Assembly: GCA_944389125.1 (NCBI GenBank)
Contig: CALXLF010000007.1
Coordinates: 1 to 62,694, forward strand
Direction: 5' to 3'
Source of the DNA: an uncultured Clostridia bacterium
GTDB lineage: Bacteria; Bacillota; Clostridia; TANB77; CAG-508
Length of the DNA stretch: 62,694 nt
Under the pieces are notes generated by a model that ran no database searches, was not told where the DNA came from, and saw only the letters and a program-made list of their open reading frames with translations. A program made the translations under genes and the position numbers. Of the stretch, positions 46,338 through 55,101 are shown one piece after another. Within the stretch, counting starts at the first letter, position 1; every line of letters starts with the position of its first letter.

Positions 46338-48161
46338 ATGAATAACAAAAATATTAGAAATGTAGCAATAATCGCACATGTTGATCACGGAAAAACTACT
46401 TTAGTTGACGCTATGCTTAAACAAAGTGGAATTTTTAGAAGCAATGAACAAGTAGATGAAAGGATTATGGATTCTAATGACTTAGAGAAAGAAAGAGGAA
46501 TTACTATACTTTCAAAAAATACTTCAGTTCATTATGGAGATTATAAAATAAATATAGTTGATACTCCAGGACACAGTGATTTTGGAGGAGAAGTTGAACG
46601 TGTTTTAAAAATGGTTGATGGTGTTCTTTTATTAGTAGATGCTTTTGAAGGAGCTATGCCTCAAACAAGAGAAGTTTTAAAAAAGTCTTTAGCTTTAAAT
46701 TTAAAACCAATTGTTGTTATTAATAAAATAGATAGACCTGGAGCTAGACCAGAAAAAGTTGTTGATGAAGTTTTAGAATTATTTATAGAATTAGATGCAA
46801 ATGATGAGCAATTAGATTTTCCGGTTGTTTATGCATCAGGAAAACAAGGAATAGCTACTTTAGATTTAAATACTCCAGGAACAGATTTAAAACCATTATT
46901 TGAAACTATAATTAATACAATTGATGCTCCAAATTGTGATTTAGATGGACCTGCTCAAATGTTAGTATCAAATATTGAATATGATGAATATGTTGGTAGA
47001 ATAGCAATCGGAAGAATTGAAAGAGGTAAATTAGAATTAAATATGCCAATTGCAATTTGTAAAGCTGATAAAACAGAAACAGCAAGAGTTACTAAATTAT
47101 ATACTTATGATGGATTAAAAAGAATTGAAGTTGAAAGTGATACAGCAGGAGATATAGTAGCTTTATCTGGTGTAGCTGATATTAATATTGGTGATACAAT
47201 TTGTGACTTTAACCATCCTGAAAAAATACCTTTTGTTGATATAGATGAACCAACAGTTTCAATGACATTTAGTGTAAATAATGGACCATTTGCTGGTAGA
47301 GAAGGTCAATTTGTTACATCAAGACATTTAAGAGATAGATTATTTAAAGAATTAGAGAGAAATGTAAGTTTAAGAGTTAAAGAAACTGAATCACCAGATT
47401 CTTTTGATGTATGCGGTAGAGGAGAATTACATTTATCAATTTTAATTGAAACAATGAGAAGAGAAGGATTTGAACTTTTAGTTTCAAGACCTAAAGTTAT
47501 ATATAAAGAAATAAATGGTGTAAAATGTGAACCAATTGAAAGATTAGTTGTAAATGTTCCGGATGATTGTATAGGAACTGTTATTGAAAAAATAGGAAGA
47601 AGAAAAGGCGAAATGCTAAATATGGAACCAGCAGAAACTGGACATACAAAAATTGAGTTCAAAATTCCATCAAGAGGTTTAATTGGTTATAGAACAGAAT
47701 TCCTTACAGATACAAAAGGTAATGGAACTATGAGTCATATGTTTGATGGATATGAACCTTACAAAGGAGAAGTAATTTCAAGAACAAGAGGAACTATAGT
47801 TGCTTTTGAAGCTGGAAAATCAATTACTTATGGACTTTATAATGCACAAGAAAAAGGTGAGTTATTTATTGGACCTGGCGTAGAAGTTTATGAAGGAATG
47901 ATAGTTGGAATTAATTCAAGAAATGAAGATATAGCTATAAATGTTTGTAAAGAAAAACATTTAACAAACACTAGAGCTTCAGGGTCAGATGATGCACTTC
48001 GTTTAGTTCCACCAATTCAAATGAGTTTAGAAAGAGCAATTGAATTTATTCAAGATGATGAATTAGTTGAAGTTACACCAAAATCAATTAGACTAAGAAA
48101 GAAAATTCTAAATAATAAAGATAGAGAAAGAGCAGCAAGATCAGCAAGTTCTAATAATTAA
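46338..48161 (+). CDS. typA: translational GTPase TypA/BipA
   Basis: The 607-residue ribosome-binding GTPase has G1 [10 protein letters not shown]2/effector [11 protein letters not shown]3 [12 protein letters not shown]4 NKIDRPGA, then the EF-G-like domains III and V and the TypA-specific C-terminus ([27 protein letters not shown]). Full length, no CGG codon. RBS TTAGGAGG. Confidence 0.97.
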   Translation: MNNKNIRNVAIIAHVDHGKTTLVDAMLKQSGIFRSNEQVDERIMDSNDLEKERGITILSKNTSVHYGDYKINIVDTPGHSDFGGEVERVLKMVDGVLLLVDAFEGAMPQTREVLKKSLALNLKPIVVINKIDRPGARPEKVVDEVLELFIELDANDEQLDFPVVYASGKQGIATLDLNTPGTDLKPLFETIINTIDAPNCDLDGPAQMLVSNIEYDEYVGRIAIGRIERGKLELNMPIAICKADKTETARVTKLYTYDGLKRIEVESDTAGDIVALSGVADINIGDTICDFNHPEKIPFVDIDEPTVSMTFSVNNGPFAGREGQFVTSRHLRDRLFKELERNVSLRVKETESPDSFDVCGRGELHLSILIETMRREGFELLVSRPKVIYKEINGVKCEPIERLVVNVPDDCIGTVIEKIGRRKGEMLNMEPAETGHTKIEFKIPSRGLIGYRTEFLTDTKGNGTMSHMFDGYEPYKGEVISRTRGTIVAFEAGKSITYGLYNAQEKGELFIGPGVEVYEGMIVGINSRNEDIAINVCKEKHLTNTRASGSDDALRLVPPIQMSLERAIEFIQDDELVEVTPKSIRLRKKILNNKDRERAARSASSNN

Positions 48162-48182
48162 AATATAGATTAAAAAGCGGAA

Positions 48183-48215
48183 TGCCCGCTCCTTAAGTGG
48201 GAGTGGGCTTTTTAA
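48183..48215 (+). terminator. intrinsic terminator after typA
   Basis: GCCCGCTCC and GGGAGTGGGC form a GC-rich stem with one G-T pair, followed by TTTTT. Confidence 0.88.
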
Positions 48216-48229
48216 AGGAAGAAACAAAA

Positions 48230-48817
48230 ATGAATTTAGATGAGTTAGAAAAAGTAAAAGTCAAAGCTTTAGAAGATCATATTCCAATAATTATGGATGA
48301 TACTTTAAAAGTTATAAAAGAAATTTTAGATGAAAGAAAACCAAAAAGAATTTTAGAAATTGGAACTGCAGTAGGATATTCTGCTAGTCAATTTGTAAGA
48401 TTTAGTGAAGAAAAAGCAATAGTTGATACAATTGAATTAGACGAAGAAAGAGCAAAAGAAGCTATTGAAAATTTTAAAAGAATTGGAATTTTAGATAATG
48501 TAAATTTAATGATTGGAAATGCAGTAGAAATTTTGCCTACTTTAAATGAAAAATATGATATGATTTTTATAGATGCAAATAAAGGAAAATATCCTATTTT
48601 TTTACAAGAAGCAATTAGATTATCACATAAAGGGACTGTTATAATTGCTGATAATATTCTTTATAAAGGATATGTTTTAAGTGATTACAATAAACATAAA
48701 CAAAGAACAGCAGTAAGAAATTTGCGAGAATATATTGCAGATATAGTTCAAGATGAAAATTTAGATTCACAAATTTTAAATGTAGGAGATGGGCTTGCAA
48801 TTAGCATTGTAAAATAG
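48230..48817 (+). CDS. trmR: tRNA 5-hydroxyuridine O-methyltransferase-like SAM methyltransferase
   Basis: The 195-residue protein starts at 48230 (RBS AAAGGAAG) after the typA terminator. It has the SAM-binding ILEIGTAVGYSASQF, DTIELDEER and IFIDANKGKYP, and the metal-dependent O-methyltransferase fold of COG4122. TrmR modifies U34 of tRNA to mo5U; a small-molecule O-methyltransferase is the alternative. Confidence 0.8.
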   Translation: MNLDELEKVKVKALEDHIPIIMDDTLKVIKEILDERKPKRILEIGTAVGYSASQFVRFSEEKAIVDTIELDEERAKEAIENFKRIGILDNVNLMIGNAVEILPTLNEKYDMIFIDANKGKYPIFLQEAIRLSHKGTVIIADNILYKGYVLSDYNKHKQRTAVRNLREYIADIVQDENLDSQILNVGDGLAISIVK

Positions 48818-48845
48818 TTGATTTTTTTAGCATTTTTGATATAAT
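48818..48845 (+). promoter_or_regulatory. promoter of the LTA-synthase-like gene
   Basis: TTGATT (48818-48823), 16 bases, TATAAT (48840-48845), about 70 bases upstream of the ATG. Confidence 0.6.
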
Positions 48846-48917
48846 AATATAGATTTATTTTTTATAATAAGAGAGATATAAATTGAATGAGGTTATATAA
48901 AAAGGATTGAAAGATAA

Positions 48918-50958
48918 ATGAAAGAAAAAAATATAGAAGGGGATATAGAAAATAATAATAATTGTCCAATGAAAATTGGAATCAGAGGGCGAATTAGGCT
49001 TAAATTAAGACAGGTTAAAAGAGAAGTAAAAGAAGATATTAGTAATTTTATTCATATGGATAAAAAGAAATTAATTACAGATATTTTTAGTTCAAGATAT
49101 TTTATTGTTTTACTTTTCTTTATAATTTTATTAAAAACACTTTTATTTTCAGCAGATACTGTTTTTTATAAAGAAGGAATTTGGCTTTGGTATATTAGAC
49201 AAACTGCATTTTTTATAATTGTTATTTTATCACCTTTGTTCTTATTTAGAAATTCAAGATTAAGATTTGGATTAGGAATGATCTTGAATTTATTAATAAG
49301 TATTTTACTTTGGGCAGATGAAATGTATTTTTCATATGCTTCAAATATAATCTCAGTTATGCAAGCTCGGAAATTTGCAATATAAAGATGAGATTATTGC
49401 TGCAATTCCTACTCTTTTGCATCTAAGGCAAATTTTATATTTTATTGATTTTCCGATAATTTTTGGATTATTAATTAGTAAAAAAGTAAAAGTAATAAAA
49501 CATAAAGAATTTAAGTTAAAACCTGTATTATTTATGGCGGTGATTGTTGGAATACTTTGTTCATATTATCATTTTATTCCAGAATCTATAGAGCTTGTAA
49601 CAGGATTTATATATAATAAAACAAATTCAGTTCGTTATGGTACTATATATGGATATCATTTTGTAGATATAAAAAATGCTATTACTCATAATAATAATAC
49701 TGTTTATAAGACATATGATGATATGATAGAAGTATATAATGGATTTAAAGAAACTCAAAAAGAGTTAAATCCAGAAAATACTGAATATGAAGGAATAGCA
49801 GAAAATAAAAATGTTATTATTTTACAATTGGAGTCAGTACAAAATTTTGCTGTTAATGCAACAATTAATGGTAAAGAAATAACTCCTAATTTAAATAAAT
49901 TTTTGAAAGAAAATATAAATGTAACTGATATGCATGCAACAAGTTATACAACAACTGCAGATTCAGAGCATAGTGTTATTACTTCAACTTATCCGCAAGA
50001 AAATGGTGAGGCATTTAGTAAATACTATGGAAATACTTATGATGATATATTTGGTAATTTTAAAGATGCAGGGTATTATACAATGTATGCACATGGAAAC
50101 CATGGATATTTTTGGAATAGACAAAATGTATTTTCAAAATTACAAGTAGATAATATAACTTTTTTAGATGATTTTGAAGATCAATCTGAACTAATTAGAA
50201 CATATTTATCAGATGAGCTTTTATATAAACAAACAGTTAAATATATGAAAGAAAAAGTAGATAGTGGAGAAAAAGTTTTTTATGATATAGTTGCCGCATC
50301 TTCACATAAACCATTTGAACTTGCTGGAATAATTGATAAATATTCTAAAGTTTCAATTGATGTAGGAGATTTGGCTGGAACAGAATTTGGAAATTATTTA
50401 GAGGCTGTTAATTATGCAGATTATGCTTTTGGAATTTTTATTGATGAATTAAAAAAAGCTGGACTATATGATAATACAGTTATAATAGTTTTTGGAGATC
50501 ATTATGGTGTTCAAATGTATGATGAAAATTTTATAAAATTCTTAGGATATAGTAGAAATAATTATAATGATGCAAGAATGCAGTTTGAGTTTTCAAATGT
50601 ACTATGTGGAATTAGAATTCCAGGAGTTTCAGAAGTTGAAGTAGATGAACCAGTTAGTAAACTTGACGTTAAACCAACTCTTGCACAAATTTGCAATATA
50701 GATGATACATTTTCACTAGGAACAAGTATATTTAATAGAGATTCATATGTAACTATTAATAATGGAAAAGTAATAACAAAAGATTATTATTATGATGCAG
50801 ATAGTTGGTATGTATTAGAAACTGGTGAAAAATTAGATATGGATTCTTTACCAGAAGAAGAAAAAGAAAAATTAGATTTATATGTAGAAGAGGCTTTAAT
50901 TGAAATTGAAATATCAAATTCAGTTGTCGTAAATAATTTATTACAAGATGCAAAATAA
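48918..50958 (+). CDS. LTA-synthase-family sulfatase-fold protein, split by +1 shift at CGG
   Basis: LtaS-type enzymes polymerise or transfer glycerol-phosphate groups on the outer membrane face. Frame 1 encodes the basic head and first four helices to codon 150. Skipping C49368 continues QAGNLQYKDEI, the fifth helix and the extracellular catalytic domain (NVIILQLESVQNF, the nucleophile-region TADSEHSVITSTYP, and FGDHYG). The joined product is 679 residues, typical for LtaS. Without the shift the catalytic domain would be lost. It is followed at 26 bases by another envelope gene. Confidence 0.88.
49368..49371 (+). other. predicted +1 recoding site CGGA in the LTA-synthase-like gene
   Basis: Frame-0 context is GCT CGG AAA. 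Skipping C49368 gives GCT GGA AAT, restoring the QxGN segment ahead of the fifth helix that LtaS proteins conserve. Confidence 0.78.
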
Positions 50959-50984
50959 ATTTTAAATTAATTTTGGAGATAATT

Positions 50985-52609
50985 ATGAAAAAAAGAGAAA
51001 TTTTAGTTGTTCTATTAATAATATTTTTTGTATTTGCAATTGTTCCAAAAAGTTTTCAAAATGATACATTTTATACTGTAACAATTGGAAGAGATATTTT
51101 ACAATATGGAATTGATGGAATAGATCATTATTCATGGCATAAGGGACTTTCATATACAAGTCCACACTGGCTTTTCGATATTGTAAATTATTTGATATAT
51201 AATGTAGCTGGATTTGATGGATTATATATATTTGTCTGTATTTTAGCTTCTGCAACAATGCTTATATTTTATTGGATTTTAAGAAAAAAGAATGTATACT
51301 GGCTTGTATCATTAGTTCGGAACATTGGTTTCGGCATACCTAATGAGAGAATTTTTTACAGATAGAGCACAGATTCTTTCATATATGCTATTTTTATTAG
51401 AATTATATTTTATAGAAAAATTTTTAGAAAATAAAAAAATCAGATATATTATTGGAATATTTTTGATTTCTGTAATAATAGCAAATATTCATACTGCAGC
51501 TTGGCCACTAATGTTTATATTAGTTTTGCCATTTTTAGGTGAATATGTATTTTCTTTATATGCAATTGATAATGTAACAAGAAATAGAATTAAAAAAGAT
51601 GAAAAAAAATTAGAAAAATTAAAATCAAAAAATTGTGATTCAGAAAAAATAAAAAAATTAGAAGAATCAATTAAATTAGACAAAGAGTATTTAAATTCTT
51701 ATAAACCAAAAGAAAACGGAAAGATTATAATTAAGAAAAATGATAATGCAAAATTTTTAATTTTAGTATTAATTATAATTTTTATACGGAGGATTCATGA
51801 CTCCAATAGGAAAATTGCCTTTTACTTATTTTATAAAAGCATCATATAGTAATGCAATGAGTTATATAAATGAACATTTACCAATAGTAGTTGCATCAAG
51901 TTTAGAATTCTTTGTGTTTATAATTTTTACTATAACATGTATTGGTTTTATAGATTCTAAAATGAAGTTATCAGATGCATTTTTGTTACTTGGACTTTAT
52001 ATAATGACATTTTATTCTAGAAGGCATTTAGCATTACTTATATTACTTCGGATCACCTATTCTAATTTGTATGATAAATCAATTTATTATTAAAAATTTA
52101 TCCCAAGAAGAAGGATGGCAAGAAAGATTGAAAATTGCAAGTAAATTTCTGTTTATATTTTTTGCTATAGTTGCTATTCGGAGTTCGGAATAAATGAAAT
52201 AAAAAAGAATTATAATGAAGAATATATATCTGAAGAATTGTATCCTGTACAAGCATCAGATTGGTTAATTTCTTATTTTGAAGAAAATAATATTTCTAAA
52301 GAAGATATTCATTTATATAATCAATATAATTTTGGAAGTTATCTAATTTATAGAGGTATTCCAGTATTTATAGATTCAAGAGCTGAGCAGCCTTATTCTC
52401 CTGAATTTAATGAAGGAGTTACAGTTCTAGATGATTTTATGGATGTTTCTAGCGGAAGAATAACATATATGGATTTATTTAAAAAATATGATATAAATTA
52501 TGCAATTTGTTATCAGGATTCTATTGAAAATGCTTATATGAAAGAAGATAACAAGTGTATCCAATTATATAGTGATGATAATTTTATAATTTATAAGATT
52601 GAAGAGTAA
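50985..52609 (+). CDS. polytopic membrane protein with five +1 shifts at CGG
   Basis: Starts at ATG 50985 (RBS GGAGA). Reading through five CGG sites (C51318, C51787, C52049, C52179, C52186) gives one continuous 539-residue protein with about 10 helices and a soluble C-terminal domain (YNFGSYLIYRGIPVFIDSRAE) found in bacterial GT-C-like membrane proteins. Segment lengths are 111, 156, 87, 43, 2 and 140 codons. No segment contains an internal stop. Without recoding the product ends about 16 codons after the first site. Either a recoded envelope glycosyltransferase-like protein or a badly damaged pseudogene; the identical form of all five lesions favours recoding. Confidence 0.72.
51318..51321 (+). 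other. predicted +1 recoding site CGGA, site 1 of 5 in the 51 kb gene
   Basis: Frame-0 context is GTT CGG AAC. Skipping C51318 gives GTT GGA ACA TTG and continues VGTLVSAYLMREFFTDRAQ. Confidence 0.7.
51787..51790 (+). other. predicted +1 recoding site CGGA, site 2 of 5 in the 51 kb gene
   Basis: Frame-0 context is ATA CGG AGG. Skipping C51787 gives IGGFMTPIGKLPFTY, continuing the membrane protein. Confidence 0.7.
52049..52052 (+). other. predicted +1 recoding site CGGA, site 3 of 5 in the 51 kb gene
   Basis: Frame-0 context is CTT CGG ATC. Skipping C52049 gives LLLGSPILICMINQF. Confidence 0.7.
52179..52182 (+). other. predicted +1 recoding site CGGA, site 4 of 5 in the 51 kb gene
   Basis: Frame-0 context is ATT CGG AGT. 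Skipping C52179 gives ATT GGA GTT. The next site follows after one further codon. Confidence 0.7.
52186..52189 (+). other. predicted +1 recoding site CGGA, site 5 of 5 in the 51 kb gene
   Basis: In the frame set by site 4 the context is GTT CGG AAT. Skipping C52186 gives GTT GGA ATA AAT GAA, leading into the soluble C-terminal domain. Sites 4 and 5 are 7 bases apart. Confidence 0.7.
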
Positions 52610-52675
52610 TTTTAATTTTAATTTAATATACCAATACTAAAATAATCTTAGTTATTTTAATAGGAAGAGGTATTT

Positions 52676-53344
52676 ATGAAAGTTTTAATAATAGAAGATG
52701 ACAAAATTTTATCTAAAACAATTGAACAATGTATTAGTGGAAAATACGATGTAGACAGAGCGTTTGACGGAGAAGAAGGTGTTATGTATGCTGAACAGAA
52801 TATTTATGATGCAATTATTTTAGATTTAATGATGCCTATAATGAATGGATATGATGTTTTAAATACTTTAAGAAAAAATAAGATTTATACACCAGTTTTA
52901 ATTTTAACAGCTAAAGATGCTTTAGAAGATAAATTAAAAGGTTTTAGATCTGGAGCAGATGATTATTTGGTAAAACCATTTAATAGAGAGGAGTTATTAG
53001 CAAGAATTGATGCAATAATAAGAAGAACAAATGGAAGTTATACAGAAAATGTTTTGCAATTTAAAGATTTAAAATTGGACTTAAATAGCAGAAAAGTATC
53101 AGTTGGAGATAAAGAAGTTGTCCTACAAGGCAAGCAATTTGATATGTTAGAATATTTAATAGGCTCAAAAAACATTATAGTAACTAAAGATCAAATTTTT
53201 GATAAAATATGGGGATTTGATTCAGAAACCAGTACAAATGTAATTGAAGTTTATGCAAGTGGTCTTAGAAAAGAACTAAAAAAACTTGGATATGACAAAT
53301 ATTTAAAAACAATAAGAGGAGTCGGCTATATCTGGTCAGAATAA
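52676..53344 (+). CDS. OmpR-family response regulator
   Basis: The 222-residue regulator has EDD near residue 7, phospho-acceptor D50 (AIILDLMMPIMNG), ILTAKDALEDK and DYLVKPFNREE, then a winged-helix domain (about 128-222) ending in TIRGVGYIW. It is 18 bases upstream of its kinase. RBS AGGAAGAGG. Confidence 0.94.
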   Translation: MKVLIIEDDKILSKTIEQCISGKYDVDRAFDGEEGVMYAEQNIYDAIILDLMMPIMNGYDVLNTLRKNKIYTPVLILTAKDALEDKLKGFRSGADDYLVKPFNREELLARIDAIIRRTNGSYTENVLQFKDLKLDLNSRKVSVGDKEVVLQGKQFDMLEYLIGSKNIIVTKDQIFDKIWGFDSETSTNVIEVYASGLRKELKKLGYDKYLKTIRGVGYIWSE

Positions 53345-53362
53345 AAGAAAGGAAAAAAGAAA

Positions 53363-54677
53363 ATGAATGAGCAAAAATTGCTTAATAAACAGTTTTTTAA
53401 ATATATCAGATATAATCTATTAACATTTACTTTAATATTTATAATATTTGGAGTTTTTATTTATGTGTTAGTTACTAAAATTACATATACATCAGTAAAT
53501 TTAGAGCTTAAGGAAAGTGTTCAGCAATTAATAGCAACTTTAACTAATAAGGGTATTCCTGATAGTAAAAGTGACTTCTTTATTAATAATTATAATGATG
53601 ATGCAATAAAAAGTTATAATATTGCATCTAACATAAGCAATCCTAAAGTAATATGTATTATGAGAGATTCTGATGGAGAAATTGTCTGGGTCAGTGGATA
53701 TAATACAAATTTTAGTGATTATGCTTTAGAACTTGATTTTGATAAAGATTTAACAGATAAAATTTATGAGGTTGTAATAGATGACGAATATCATTATAGG
53801 GCTATAACAATTGATTTATCTGATATTGATGTAGAAGATGATGGATATGTTCAGCTTTTAATAAATGTTGATACTGAAAATGAATTAATACATATTTATA
53901 GTAAAATAATATTTTTCTCTGTTTTATTTGGAATTTTAATTTCTGTTATTGCTAGTATATTAATGTCTAGAAGTACATTAAAACCACTTCATGAGATGCT
54001 AAAAAAGCAAAATGAATTTGTTCAAAATGTTTCACATGAGCTTCGTACACCGCTTACTATAATTCAAGCAAAACAAGAACTGTTGCTACGTGATCCAGAG
54101 GCTAAAATTATAGATAAGACTGAAGATATAAGTTTAACATTAAATGAAACCAAAAGATTAAGTAAATTGATAAAAGATTTAATGTTATTGGCAAGAGCGG
54201 ACAACAAGCAAATTGTAATTCAAAAAGAAGAAACTGAAATTGATGAATTTATAGAAAATATTGGAAAAACATATTCTGAAATTTTTGAGATTGAAAATAA
54301 AAAATTAAAACTTAATTTAAATTATGGAAAACTTGCTTCAATAGACACTAATAAGATTTATCAGGTAATAGTAATTTTATTAGATAATGCTTTAAAATAT
54401 ACAGAGTCAGGTGATACTGTAGAAATTGCTACATATCAAAAAGATAATAAATGTGTAATTGAAGTTAGAGATAATGGAATTGGAATTAGTGACGAAGGAA
54501 TAAAACATGTTTTTGAAAGATTTTATAGAGAAGATAAAGCAAGAAGCCGTGAAACAGGCGGAACAGGACTTCGGACTTTCAATTGCAGATATGATAGTAA
54601 CAGCACATGGTGGAACTATAAAAGCATCACATAACGGAGATAAAGGCACAGTGTTTACTATAAGACTTCCTAGATAA
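53363..54677 (+). CDS. sensor histidine kinase, split by +1 shift at CGG in the ATP-binding domain
   Basis: Two helices (about 17-38 and 184-205) flank a 145-residue extracellular sensor. HisKA has H225 (NVSHELRTPLTIIQ), followed by N box (VILLDNALKYTESG), G1 (DNGIGIS) and the F box (HVFERFYRED). In frame 1 the kinase ends in non-homologous residues after GGTGL. Skipping C54572 gives GGTGLGLSIADMIVTAHGG, the exact G2 box, and ends in IRLPR after 437 residues. Without the shift the ATP lid would be incomplete and the kinase inactive. Confidence 0.9.
54572..54575 (+). other. predicted +1 recoding site CGGA in the histidine kinase
   Basis: Frame-0 context is CTT CGG ACT. Skipping C54572 restores the second glycine of the G2 box GGTGLGLSIA. 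Confidence 0.82.
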
Positions 54678-54719
54678 TAGAGCATAAAAAAGCATATTTA
54701 TAAAATTTTAAAAAAACTA

Positions 54720-54749
54720 TTGATTTTAAAGTAAACTTATGGTAAACTT
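54720..54749 (+). promoter_or_regulatory. promoter with 11-base direct repeats upstream of secG
   Basis: TTGATT (54720-54725), 17 bases, TAAACT (54743-54748). The repeat GTAAACTT occurs at 54731-54738 and 54742-54749, one helical turn apart, overlapping the -10 region. This resembles an OmpR-family binding site, possibly for the regulator just upstream; overlap with the -10 box would suggest repression. Confidence 0.4.
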
Positions 54750-54793
54750 TCTAAGTACGAATAGATAAGAGATTTTATATTTTGGAGGAAAAG

Positions 54794-55042
54794 ATGGAAA
54801 TAGTAACAAATATTTTAATAGGCATATATTTAGTAATTTGTTTAATTTTAATTGTACTTATATTAAAACAAAGTAAAGATGATAGTGGTGCATCTGGAAC
54901 AATAGTTGGTGGAAGTTCAAATAATTTTTATGAAAAAAATAAAGGTAGAACTAAAGAAGGTAGAATAAAAAGAGCAACTGTAGGATTAATGGTAGTTTAT
55001 TTTATTCTTACAATTGTAATTGGAATTTTATATATAGCTTAA
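54794..55042 (+). CDS. secG: preprotein translocase subunit SecG
   Basis: The 82-residue protein has two membrane helices (about 3-22 and 60-80) and the conserved LILKQSKDDSGASGTIVGGS loop. ATG at 54794 follows GGAGGA. SecG assists SecYEG-mediated export. Confidence 0.93.
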   Translation: MEIVTNILIGIYLVICLILIVLILKQSKDDSGASGTIVGGSSNNFYEKNKGRTKEGRIKRATVGLMVVYFILTIVIGILYIA

Positions 55043-55046
55043 ATAA

Positions 55047-55086
55047 AAAAGACGGGGCATGAAAGTTAAATTCATGCCCTTTTTAA
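55047..55086 (+). terminator. intrinsic terminator after secG
   Basis: GGGCATGAA and TTCATGCCC form a 9-base stem followed by TTTTT. Confidence 0.92.
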
Positions 55087-55101
55087 AGTTTTGGAGGAAT
55101 T

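Noticed and set aside
5577..54575. Twelve frameshifts as ordinary sequencing or assembly errors
   Set aside because: Rejected as the leading explanation, not excluded. Random errors would hit homopolymers and all contexts; here all 12 are an extra C before GG, while many hundreds of other GGA codons are intact. Raw reads would settle it.
5577..54575. CGG reassigned as another amino acid in a simple triplet code
   Set aside because: Reading CGG as any amino acid in frame 0 leaves the downstream sequence in the wrong frame. A base must be skipped to recover the family motifs.
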